NCBI GenBank assembly: GCA_029204225.1
Contig: CM055107.1
Span: forward strand, 5,341,997 to 5,405,996
Direction: 5' to 3'
DNA length: 64,000 nt
DNA from: Diphasiastrum complanatum
Lineage: Eukaryota; Streptophyta; Lycopodiopsida; Lycopodiales; Lycopodiaceae
Part shown: positions 11,265 to 25,868 of the stretch, in pieces
How the letters are laid out: every line of letters starts with the position of its first letter
Position numbering within the stretch: the stretch's first letter is position 1
Made by a program: the position numbers and the translations under genes
Notes under the pieces: model-generated
Told to the model about the DNA's origin: nothing
Seen by the model: the letters and a program-made list of their open reading frames with translations, nothing else
Database searches by the model: none

Positions 11265-11708
11265 GTTTTTTCACCAAAAGTGTTGATTACCCAAGAGGAG
11301 CTCGACAAAATAACAAAGAAATCTGTAAATATTGTTTCTGCTCCTGTACATAATCTTTTTGTAAGAATTCCATACGATCCAGCCCAAGTTTATTTTGATT
11401 CTGACCATTATAGCTCGGTCGCTCTTCCTTCCTGCCTTCGTTCTGATACTCCCTTCTTGTGGTCGTGTTCTACTGCTACTTCGTTCAAGAAGTGCGGCTC
11501 CTTCACTTCCAATCAACGCCTCTGGTCATCTCACTCTTCATGCACTAAGGTATCTCTGATGGTCACGGTTGTGTCTACTTCTGCATATGCTTTGACTATG
11601 AAAATCACATTCTTGGCTATAGACGTGAAATCAGGGATAAAGCTTGGCCAGCGAGCATGTCATTCGCACTTTAAAACTGTCAGAAATTGTGAACTCCTGC
11701 AACTTTGA
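11265..11708 (+). other. Open frame continuing in phase after the H3-like stop
   Basis: After the TAG at 11262-11264 the same frame stays open for about 147 codons (FSPKVLITQEELDKITKK...), ending at 11706-11708. I recognise no family. It may be 3' untranslated sequence, a former longer C-terminus, or part of a second exon. A-rich sequence follows, ending in an A run at about 11819-11834 that could be the remnant of a poly(A) tail. Confidence 0.3.
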
Positions 11709-11834
11709 AGTGAAGCGATGTGAAGCAAAGCGAAGGGCAAAGGGCGAACAATTCGCAAAAGTCAAACATACCTCGAGGACAAAAAGACACAAAACGAAAT
11801 GAAAAGAAAAGAAAGTGAAAAAAAAAAAAAAAAC

Positions 11835-12600
11835 ATCTGATAAACTCCTCTTCAAAAGGTAGATCATCTTCTTTATTGCGCATTTCCTCCACAGCCATTT
11901 TTAAGCAATCTTTCCCTGAGTAAAGCTCATCATCATGTACATCGTCAACACCAGGGAGAAGATCATCGGCATCAAAATCGATTATATCTAAAAATTCATC
12001 AAGCTCTTTGCTCAAAATGCAAAGAGTCTCAGCTTCAGTGAAATCAAAAAGATCCGATATATCTGATAATGTCAAAAAAGAATTATTATCTATATTATAA
12101 GTAAGCAATGTAATAAGACATTTATTAGAAGGAGAAAGGGTGTTGGGAGTTCTAGGGCCAATAAACGATGCCATGTTTCGTGCAGGATCAAAATTTGTAC
12201 AGTCATCTAAACTAACGCTCATATCAGTTAAAAAAGTTTCTATATCTACAATCTTCGACTTTTCAGACTTTGTACCATTGGAAGAAGCAGCTTCAGAAGT
12301 GGAAGGGCTAGCTTCCGAATCATCTGAAATATTTAACAAAAGAAAATAAATAAATACAGACTAAAAATCAACAATCTACATTTTTTATTGTGAATTGGGC
12401 ACTCATCTACAGACTTGAAATTATTCATAGGAAGTAGAATGGCATTTTTATCTTTTGTCTTGAAAAATACAAAAATGGTACAATGTTGTGTAGGACATAT
12501 TGTGTCCAGTCTTTTGGTAGTCTTATTTTGTGCTTCCATGCTTACAAAGTCAAGCTTTGTTATATTTTTGTAGGTACCAAGCCTTTTGTTCACCATCCAA
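11835..12600 (-). CDS. Unrecognised acidic-protein exon(s), minus strand
   Basis: The minus-strand frame from about 12339 down to 11835 encodes about 165 acidic, serine-rich residues (SDISDLFDFTEAETL, DEFLDIIDFDADDLLPGVDD, EEMRNKEDDLPFEEEF). Its upstream edge looks like a splice acceptor: a T-rich tract ending ATATTTCAG directly before ATGATTCGG. A second open minus-strand stretch at about 12400-12596 (KLDFVSMEAQNKTTKRLD) may belong to an upstream exon. No domain is recognised and no promoter or polyadenylation site was assigned. It converges on the H3-like gene. It could be a pseudogene or a chance frame. Confidence 0.25.
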
Positions 12601-13089
12601 ATCCTATTGGTAAGTAGAAACAGACAGGGAATGGGGTGGAGCTTGAAGCATTGATCATGTTTCCTCCGTTAATTGATCATCTCTAATCTCCTACTCTTCA
12701 TTCCTTGGAAAATTCATGGTGTGAGATGCTTATTATTGTATGAGGATTCGGTAGAAATTACCTTCTTGGAAAACTAATCAAACGCCAATGTGCTTTGAAA
12801 AAAAAAAATACAACAAAATTGAGATGAATTGATCCACAAAAGGACAAAACGATGGTGGTTAATTCAGAGTTAGAGAAGGCCATTTTTGCATTTAGAGCTT
12901 GTTTAATTTCTACTTTATACCAATAATCCAAGCTACACTCTTAGCATGATGAACTTTCCTATAGTTACAAAGCTTTCCTCAGTGGTTTGATTCCATACCA
13001 CATATGCTATACTCACCTCATGGATCCCTCCAACCGTTCCCTATGATTTAGTTCTATCCAAAATCACTAATAAAATCGCAGAAGGAAAA

Positions 13090-13091
<2 letters not shown>

Positions 13092-13140
<49 letters not shown>
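13092..13140. repeat. (CT)n microsatellite
   Basis: An uninterrupted CT run of about 24 units. Confidence 0.98.
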
Positions 13141-13143
<3 letters not shown>

Positions 13144-13435
13144 TCACATTATCGCTATTTCATCCAAAACTATAAAAACCCTAAAAATTGAAAATATGTG
13201 TTCTCTCTCTCTGGCGATCGTGTTCCTCTCTCCCTTGCGATGCTTTTTTATACCTAGTTTCTTTCCAAACGTTTCAAAAAACACATGTTCTCTCTCTAGA
13301 AGCTTCCAATAACACACATGTTCTCTCTCTAAATTTTCCAACCCACGTCAAATGCTTTTCAAATGCCCTACAATGACATTCAAGGGCAAACGTGGACCAA
13401 TGGAAATCTGCAAATCCCATTTTCTCTAACTGGGG

Positions 13436-13438
<3 letters not shown>

Positions 13439-13512
<74 letters not shown>
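13439..13512. repeat. (CT)n microsatellite
   Basis: An uninterrupted CT run of about 37 units. The serine/leucine and arginine/glutamate reading frames across it come only from the repeat. Confidence 0.98.
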
Positions 13513-13514
<2 letters not shown>

Positions 13515-14586
13515 TCCAAAGGAGTGACTAACTTGTTTGCTAGATGCTTGGAAGTAGAGGAAGAGGATGAGTTTCATCCACAACCAAAAACAAATCTTGG
13601 AAAGAGTGTCTTCACGCTCATTAAGTGTAGCTAGAACATATGTACTATTTACTTAGTACTTCGTGCTTGCTATTGATTAGTGAATTTAATTAGTTAGTCT
13701 TGGAAGGTATGATTAATGTTTGAATGCTAGAAGTTATGGACCTAGTGCTAGTTTCTTGCAGCATCGACTTGCTAGTAGCTACGTCCATTTTGATTTACTT
13801 GTTATTGTAACCTCCTCGTTGCTAATTCACACTTCGATCCCGATCTCGTGGACATTCCTTTTGACTTGCAAGATATTATATTGTTCCATTGTCACAAGAA
13901 AGCTGCATCCCTTGTAATTGAAAATAGTCCATAAACCAAAAGTTTACATGATGTTTATGGCGTGTGCAGTAAATTGGCATACCAGACAGATTTCCAATCT
14001 ACAATACAAATTCATCGATGTACACTTATGTTCATTATATAGACATTTTCTTCTCGGCTCTTAGCTATAGAATGCTAGATTTGAGTGGCTTTTAGCGGTG
14101 ATTCAGCCCTATCCTTGAGCTCTTCCGAGAATATAAGTGAAATTTTGTCCAAAAGGTTCACTACAGCATTGCTACATAATAGATAGATGAGGGCAATCAC
14201 AGCTTTTTTGAAACACCAACTCTTCAGCGCTTACATTTTAGTTTGATAAGACAAATTCTGGGAAAATAAAGACTCAAAATCAGGTGATAGGCAATCGAAT
14301 TAGAAGGACCCAAAAGCTGCAATAGAAGAAAGACAGTTGAACCATCATTTTGACATAAGTAATATATTAATACATGAACGCTTGGATATGTTACTGAACT
14401 GGGTTACGTAATATAGATTTTTCCATTATCCGATTTTGCATTAGGTGTCGAATCACAACTTGGATGCAATTCTACAACCTAGGAGATATACTGAAATTTT
14501 CACCTGCAAATTAAACATTCGACAGTTGTCTGATTTGAAGCAAATTATGTCATATTACTACACTCTTCAGCATTAGATCGGTGTAT

Positions 14587-15956
<1,370 letters not shown>

Positions 15957-16140
15957 ACTATTCCTTCTTCTCTATCAGCAGCTACTGCTGCAACTATTTC
16001 TGTTTCACAGCTACCGAGAAAAGAAAGTCTGCATAGGAAGAATGCTATTGACGGTAATATAGCTTGTGCTCGTGGGAGATAAAAGTTAAGACCAGATGAG
16101 AAGTGATCAGCAAAAGATGTAAGAACTCTGAACACCATTC

Positions 16141-16148
16141 ATATTTAT
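16141..16148 (-). promoter_or_regulatory. TATA-like box of the peroxidase gene
   Basis: On the minus strand CATAAATATG lies about 185 bp upstream of the peroxidase ATG (15956), which would leave a leader of about 150 bp. It is a single motif with no further support. Confidence 0.4.
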
Positions 16149-16275
16149 GTATGCTTGAAATGGGCTTTGCATTTTACCCATGATATTAATTTTAAGAGAT
16201 TATTGAGATACCAAGAATTAGAAGTGAACTAAAAAATGGGTGAAAAACCTTAAAAGTGTGTAGGCAAATAACATT

Positions 16276-16279
<4 letters not shown>

Positions 16280-16333
<54 letters not shown>
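16280..16333. repeat. (GA)n microsatellite
   Basis: An uninterrupted run of about 27 units upstream of the peroxidase promoter. Confidence 0.98.
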
Positions 16334-16335
<2 letters not shown>

Positions 16336-16501
16336 CAATATTCCCCTTTAAATTTACCCTCACTCTTTGAGTTTAGGGAGTCACCCCGAGCTCCTTCCCC
16401 AAAGTGGTGGAGGAGGTGGTAGAACCTTTCAAGCATAATCTTCGTACAAACTTAGAATTAGAACTTTTTGTGAGCCTTTTTGTCACAATTCTCAAGTGAG
16501 C

Positions 16502-16579
16502 AACCAATAAAAAGTTGACACATAACACACGAAAATTATGAACCAATAAAAAGTTGACACATAGCACATGAAAATTATG
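16502..16579. repeat. 39-bp direct repeat, two units
   Basis: AACCAATAAAAAGTTGACAC begins both units (16502-16540 and 16541-16579), which differ at only about two positions. Confidence 0.9.
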
Positions 16580-16618
16580 CTGGAATGTGCATGTGGACAG
16601 CCATGGCGCGTGTTGCCT

Positions 16619-16660
16619 CATAGCGCATGCACATTCCGTGCAAAATGTGCATGCGCTATG
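16619..16660. repeat. Perfect 17-bp inverted repeat (hairpin)
   Basis: Arms CATAGCGCATGCACATT (16619-16635) and AATGTGCATGCGCTATG (16644-16660) are exact complements around an 8-base loop. GGAATGTGCATG near 16582 is a further complement of the left arm, so alternative foldings exist. Confidence 0.92.
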
Positions 16661-17302
16661 TGGTAGCCCACTCACTCTCCACATGCACACTGTGGCAATT
16701 CCAATTCTTGTAAGAATGGGAACAGAAAAAAAAAAATCCGAGCCAAAAATAAAAAGAGGAAAAAAAAAACATAGAAAATAAAACGCCAAAAAAAAAAAAC
16801 TCAAAAATAAATTCTTTGCAACATGTCATCATTACACAATGGGAATGTCCACTTCCATCCGGACTTCCATGCAAGTTGGCTCCCACCCTCAAGCAAGGGC
16901 CCTCCCAACACAAAAGGCCCTCAAGCAAGGCCTTCCCCACACTTGATCCCTCCCCCCCTTAAAGAAAATGAATAAAATAATTGAGGTAAGATTCTTTGGT
17001 AGGACCAATCATTTTACAAAAAAGTATTTTTTTTGTGCACCCCGGTTCACGCATGTACGACTAGTCCATCATGACAAACATCACAATGAAGCATGAAAAG
17101 GTTGAAATGAAAAAGCAAGAACCTAAAAAGAACAATCATGAAGAACACATGAGTAAAAAAAGATGAATGAAAAGAATGGAGAATGACCTTTTGAAAAGCG
17201 ATGTGTTACTTCCATTGGGCACTAAAAACTTTTGAAACCTACCTTGTTACATAGGTCCCATTATTCAGAAGAGGAATGTACCTCCGACACCGACACTTCT
17301 TC

Positions 17303-17358
17303 ATGGGGAGGCTATTGTTGAAGCTACTTCATGGGGAGGCTATTGTTGAAGCTACTTC
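17303..17358. repeat. Perfect 28-bp tandem duplication
   Basis: Units 17303-17330 and 17331-17358 are identical (ATGGGGAGGCTATTGTTGAA...). The length is not a multiple of three. Confidence 0.95.
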
Positions 17359-17384
17359 AAGAGGCAACTTGCAAATTTTGGTTG

Positions 17385-17390
<6 letters not shown>

Positions 17391-17444
<54 letters not shown>
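17391..17444. repeat. (GA)n microsatellite, one interruption
   Basis: A run of about 27 units with a single ACA interruption near 17416. Confidence 0.97.
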
Positions 17445-17449
<5 letters not shown>

Positions 17450-18299
17450 CAAGCCGCCATGAGCTAGATGCATCTCTTTGTGGAAGATTGGTGTTGCTAC
17501 ACACTCCTCTTGTCTAGCCATGAAAATTGGTCATATAGAATTGGCATTTCATTCGAAAAAACACTTATATAGGAAAGTAGTTTCATAAGTGATTTCACAC
17601 CAATGCATTACATTTGACTTTTCATACTTCTTCTATGACTTTTCATACTTTGAGTGACACTTGTATCATTGTTATATTAAGAGTGGTTTCATATGGAAGA
17701 GTCCAGGGCATTTCAAAATTTGCACTTAGCCTCGAATGTTTTAGCCTAGGTCCTTCCACTCATTCCATGTGAAAAGGCCCTTTCATTTGGAGGGCAAAGC
17801 ATTTATTGTTGAAATTCAAATCTATGTATTTTATTGGAGGGGTACCCCCCAATACTCCAAGACGCCCAAGGTATTCCCCTTGTATGTTGAGTTACCCCAG
17901 GTTTTAAATGCTTCTCTTGAGCTTCAACATGACCTACAATAAAATCCCTTGTGAAATGGGGGGAAGGCCTCTTGAAGTGGCTCCACCGATCAAAGTAAAG
18001 GATTTGGGCCTTTGGGACGCTACCCCCATTCCATGTGAAACCGCCCTTAATCTTGAGAACCATATTGCCACCAAACAACCAATATGCAGAAAGTAAGAAT
18101 TTTGAGTAGGGCCTAAACCCTATTATTTGCATCAAACTTTGAAATAGTACCTTTTCTTGGAACTCGATCATGTATTTTTTTTTTAGCTTGCCACAACATT
18201 ATTGGGAGCAACAAATGATACTAATATATTATAGACAACAAGTAATTAAAAAGCAACAACAACAAGCCCTTGAAGAACACAAAAGGAGTGACTTTTCTT

Positions 18300-19930
<1,631 letters not shown>

Positions 19931-21557
19931 GAGAGAAGCTTGTATTTAATGTGAAAACCACTTTTATTTTTCATGTATATTGATGTCGTCACGAAGCATG
20001 TAGATGCATTCTATAATGGACTACATTGTTGCAAGGGTGCACTGAAATGACAACACAAGAGAGACAATTTGGGATACATTATGTGTTCCAAATGATGCTT
20101 GTAGAAGGAAAACATTCTAGCGAGTTAAATAAAGTCTCTCTTCCAAACTTTTTAAGTGGTAGATGGCAGTTTGCTTGCATGTGACTTAGTTTCAAATAAT
20201 CGGCCACACATGACATATGAGAGTATATTAGCCAATTCTCAAAATCTGCTACCATTCACAACTCCATCCCAATAGCTTACATCCCCATTAAGAATGTAAA
20301 CATGGAATAAATACACCATCTTAAACATCCTAAGTTGGGCATTTTCTACAAATTCCATAGAAAAAAGTCAATGTTCATGCTTTTTGCAGCATAGGCCTGT
20401 AAAATATCAGGATCACCAAGCAGTCATAATGTTTAATCCTAAAAGGCATTTGTCTTCATAAGAAAACTATATAACAAGCATATGCAAGTTCATAGACTCA
20501 TCTTGGGACTTAGTCAAAAGTGAATACTAACATATTGTATGGAGCCAAATTAGTACTTCTGTCCGCCATTCTCCTTAGTCTGAGCAAAATTAATCATATT
20601 CTTCAGTAGGAATTGGTGTTCAAAGTCTTTCCAATATATATATTTATGATGGTATCTAATAACATCACACTGTCATCATTTTGATAAATACTTAAGGTAA
20701 TCATATTTTACATTGGATGACGAACGGTTGTCATATATAGCAGATTGTAAACATCAACGATAATATAAGTGGTATCATGTATAAAATCCAAAAACAAAGT
20801 AAAATAGTAGATCAATCGTTGAAAAATAACTTGCATAAAGTTTTGTTGATAGTTTGGACACAAAATTTGATGACTTTCTTTAGATGACTACAGAGTAAGA
20901 TTACAAAAATCATTGATATTGAAACTCGTTGAGTATAATACTTAGAACATTATGTCCTACGTCAATTGAATGTATGTCAATTGAGTCAAGATGGAACAAG
21001 GCATTGCTTTACAAATCATAAATTGCTTTAAATAATGTACACTTTTACATGTTCTCCAGTTCCCTTAATGTTGCCACAACAAAACGAAACAGAACAAAAA
21101 ATTGAAATTCTTAATGAAAAAGTGGTTCATTGAAGGGCAAGACAAATTTTCACCAAGGGATTAAGGCAGAGAGTTTGAGAAACTAAATAAGGTTGTCGAA
21201 ATATTGTGTTTTCTTTTGAGATTTAATGCCATGAAGTAGTTGTGATTATGCCATTCACTTGATATAGTGACAGTTGATTCCTCAACAAGCATTCCCTTCC
21301 ACGTACAAGTATGTCACCACAGGTTTCCTTACATGGCCATAGTCTAGAGACCAATAGAACATCACAAGATGAAATGATACTGATGAAGTTTTGAATCTCC
21401 TCAAAGAGCAGGCCCAAACGCCATAACCACCAAAAGCAATCTACTCCTCCAAACCACTCATACAGCCATAGACTTCTTCCTTTGAAGTTTGTCTATTAGA
21501 GAAGGGTACTTCATGCTCCCAGCTATCAAATGCCAAGACTCTTACTGAAATCCTTTT
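19931..21557. other. AT-rich intergenic region downstream of RPB1
   Basis: No coding frame or repeat is recognised. The part nearest 21557 is presumably RPB1 3' untranslated sequence. Confidence 0.6.
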
Positions 21558-24500
21558 TCATCTGTCTTGGTCCTCACTGTTGGAACTACAGCAAATAATT
21601 TTACAAGCAGCAAGTTGCAAGTAAGAATCTTTAATGTAAGAATGATTCAGAAGATTGAGATTAACATACTAAGTGCTTAGAGAAGAGATCATGGCATTTT
21701 AAACACCATAAAACTTACCCATATTGAGGTGAACTTGGGCTGTATCCAGGACTTGATGGAGAGTAGGAAGGGCTGCAAGACAATCAACAAACAGGCAAAA
21801 CTTCATATCAGAAAGTACATATCAATTAAAAAAATGAAAAGATTGGAATCTCTTGAGCAGCTGCTATAAGCAAACAAATTATTAAGCAAATACCTTGTTG
21901 GTGAATGTGATGGTGATGATGGAGTGAACCTGGGGCTGGTGGGCGAGTATGGAGAACCAGGAGAAAATGAAGGTGAGGATGGGCTGTAACAAAACAAAAA
22001 GTAAAGTGTCAAGTGGCTACTGATTAATTTGGAGCTCCCAAGTTAAATACTACGGGAATACAGAAGTGCTAAAAATCTTACAATAAAAGTTGAAGGTACA
22101 GATGCATACCTGTAGTTTGGTGACGTGGGGCTGTAAGAAGGGCTTGAAGGTGAATAAGTGGGAGAGGTAGGGCTGTAGCTTGGTGAGGTCGGACTATAGC
22201 TTGGCGATGTTGGGCTATAGCTTGGCGATGTGGGGCTATAGCTGGGCGATGTGGGGCTGTAGCTCGGGGATGTGGGGCTGTAGCTCGGCGAGGTGGGGCT
22301 GTAGCTCGGCGACGTGGGGCTATAGCCAGGAGATGTGGGGCTATAGCTAGGAGAAGTCGGACTGTAACTGGGTGACGTGGGGCTATAAGCTGGAGAGGTT
22401 GGGCTATATGAAGGTGAAGTGGGGCTATAACTGGGTGAACTCGGACTGTACGCAGGAGAAGTAGGGCTGTAACTGGGAGATGTTGGACTGTAACTTGGTG
22501 AGGTTGGGCTGTAGCTTGGAGACGTAGGGCTATAGCTTGGAGATGTGGGACTATAAGCTGGAGATGTTGGACTGTACGTAGGTGATGTTGGACTGTAGCT
22601 CGGGGATGTGGGGCTGTAGCTTGGGGATGTAGGACTGTAGCTCGGGGAGGTGGGACTGTAACTGGGTGATGTCGGGCTATAACTAGGTGACGTGGGGCTG
22701 TAGCTGGGTGAGGTTGGACTATAGCTTGGCGAAGTTGGACTGTAGCTAGGTGATGTTGGTGAGTAAGAAGGGCTAGTTGGAGAGTAAGCTGGCGAAGTGG
22801 GACTATACCCAGGAGAGGTTGGGCTATATGCAGGTGAGGTAGGACTGTATCCAGGTGAAGTAGGGCTGTACCCTGGTGAGGTAGGGCTATAACCAGGAGA
22901 GGTTGGACTATATCCAGGTGAAGAAGGCGTGTATGCTGGAGAAGAAGGGGTATAACCAGGAGAAGATGATGGAGAAAACTGCATCCCTCCAACATAAGGG
23001 GAAAACTGGGCATCGGCTATGGGAGAAGAACGAATGTTGGGGCTGAGCAAATAGCTAGGAGACATCATTCCTTCATGATGAGGACTGCCAGTGAATGGTG
23101 ACCTTGATGGAGTCATGCCAAAATCTGAGCCCTCCATGTAGCTAGGGAATTGTAGTTCTATGGCATGCTGCAGCATCTGGTCATTCAGGAATAAGCCAAA
23201 GTCCCCAGTTCCAATTGGAGCCAATTGACCAAGCATGATATTTTCTGTTACACCTCTCAAATGATCAGCCTCCGCATAGACAGCAGCATCTAACAAAATA
23301 TCTACTGTCTCTTCAAAAGAGCACCTCATCATTGGACCTGTATCATTTCTATTGATACCATGACGTGTAATAGCCATAAGATGGCCACGGTATGTCATGA
23401 CATCACACAAGATAGCTAGGTGCCGGTAATTCACATAAGAACCATCAAAAGAGATCACATCTCGGAGCTCTTTAAGGAGTGCTGCTCTCACGGCCTCAAT
23501 ACCCAAAACTTCAATTACCTCAATCAAATGATTGCTCGTAGTCCGTGTGGCATCAACATCTTCGTGGCACATAACAGCCAGCATGTTCACACCCTCTGTA
23601 TCCAACATCCACTCAGTTTCTGGCTTAAAACCTTCAATTTCATCAAATCTCTGCCTCTTATGCTCCCTAATGAACACCTTTTGAATATCAGGAATACCTC
23701 GCAGTGCCATTTCTGTCAACATGTTGCTCTCAATCTTCTTCAAGAAGACATCATCCTCTGACTGATCTAATACTTCCCCTTTTGGAGCCTCATCATTCAT
23801 TATTCTTATCCGCAATATCAACTTCTCGGCATTATCATCATTGAATATACATGTCAAGTCATCATCAAACTCTAGATTTATCTTTTCGGCTATGTCAGCC
23901 ATACTGAGTTTCTTATCCACCATCATTTCACGATTTAATTCGATACGAAGCAGCCATGGAGAGATCTTTTCTGGATTGATGTCTTCATCTGGCATCTCAT
24001 AATATGATCGCACAAACTCAACATCCTCTTCTATGATGGTACTCATTGGGTCTGGGTCATACCAAATCTCAGTTGCTTGAGTCACACTCCGTAAGGTGGT
24101 ATATTCCAGAGCACATTGCACATTCTTTGCTTTTTCCTTTTCTTTGCTGATCTCTGGCTTGAGATGCACGTACAAAGATGGCGTTTTTATTTTCTTTGCA
24201 ACATTGATAATTTCTCGAAGTCGCGGCACGCCAAGGGTGACATTCTTTGCACTGACACCTGCAAAGTGGAAGGTGTTCAAAGTCATCTGAGTTGCAGGCT
24301 CTCCAATCGACTGAGCAGCAACACAGCCAATCATTTCACCAGGTGCAACCAAAGACTGCAAAAAGCGTGCCTCTATCTCACCAACAACCCATTCAAATGC
24401 TTCTCTGGTTAATCTGTACTCTTTCAATACACGCTTGCTAGACAATGTGCTACGTAGAAGACAGTTGAAGAATAATGTCGCATTTTTCTGGGCCTCAATA

Positions 24501-25800
24501 CTGATCTGATCTTCTCCTGGCACGACTAGAAGACGCTCTTGCAGCTTATCAACAGCTTCTACAATCTCCATGGGATGCATATCAGAAGGCTTCTTGAAAT
24601 CGATTTTGAATATTTTCTGTGCATTCCAAATAAGTCTTTTCATATTGACAGGAAGCGGCCAGCTTGGATCTCCCGACGGTGCAATTTCTATTCCAAGTTG
24701 GCGCCTATCTGCCTCGAGCTTCTGGACCTCAGCATCAAACACATTTCGAATTTCTTGAATAGTTTTGATGTCTTCAGCAGATTCTGCTGACATATAGTCT
24801 GGATTCCAGTGCTCATTATCAACCTCAAATTTGTAGGTCTTGTCAAATTCTTTCTTCTTCATCTTCATGGAGTCTAACCTCTGAGACTCAATCCACACTG
24901 CATCCATACCATCTTCTCCATAAAGAAACTGAATCACATCACCTAAAGAGTTTCGCACTGTTCCATCATACTTGACCATCACATCCTCCATGGCTTTCAC
25001 TAGTCGCCGTTGAATATAACCTGTCTCAGAAGTTTTGACAGCTGTGTCAATAAGTCCCTCACGGCCTCCCATAGCATGGAAAAAAAACTCCTGTGGAGTG
25101 AGACCACGCAAGTAGGAATTTTCCACAAAACCACGACTCTCAGGTCCATAATCATCCTTTGTAAAATGAGGTAATGTCCTATCAATAAACCCATAAGGAA
25201 TTCGTTTTCCCTCCACATTTTGCTGTCCCACACAAGCAATCATCTGCGAGATGTTAATAAAAGAGCCCTTTGAGCCTGCAGTCACCATAGCCTTAACATT
25301 ATTGCTTTCTGATAAGCTCTTTTGGGCACTGCTACCTGCCTCATCACGTGCCCTGTTCAAGACCTGTATTGGGGAACTATGATAAGTCAACAACATAGAG
25401 AGCGTATTTAATAAAAAAACACAATGCACAAAGATTTTCCTTGTACCATTCTATCTTTGAACTGCGAAAACAGTTTCAATGCCATCAATGATTAAGTAGT
25501 CTCAAATATGCCAATACCTGATTCACCCTATTTTCAAATGATTCCATCATGGTACGGCCAGGCTGAGGCTCAAGCTGTTTGTCCTGGGCCATCTTTATAA
25601 GATCTTTAACTTCATTCTTTGCTTTTGAAATTGCTTCATTGATTTTCTCCATTGTTCCAGAATCAGCAATAGTATCTCCAATTCCTATACTAAAGCCATG
25701 CTGCAGCAACCAATAATTCACTAGCCATTGTGTGTGACCTAGAAATTTGCGAGCCGCGTCTGGACCTACCTCTTCCCTGCAAGATAATATAAAAGGTCAG

Positions 25801-25868
<68 letters not shown>

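Larger units (their letters stand above)
12601..14586. other. Intergenic, with two (CT)n tracts
   Basis: I see no convincing gene. (CT)n tracts lie at 13092-13140 and 13439-13512. Between them ACACATGTTCTCTCTCTA-like segments recur about three times (13195-13335). The segment from about 14000 is the 3' flank of the peroxidase gene. Confidence 0.6.
16661..18299. other. Intergenic, short repeats only
   Basis: I see no gene. A perfect 28-bp tandem duplication lies at 17303-17358 and an interrupted (GA)n tract at 17391-17444. The remainder is AT-rich without a recognisable frame. Confidence 0.6.

Noticed and set aside
22078-23013. A 311-codon minus-strand frame overlapping the CTD
   Set aside because: It is the alternative frame of the 21-bp CTD repeat. 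The true frame continues RPB1.
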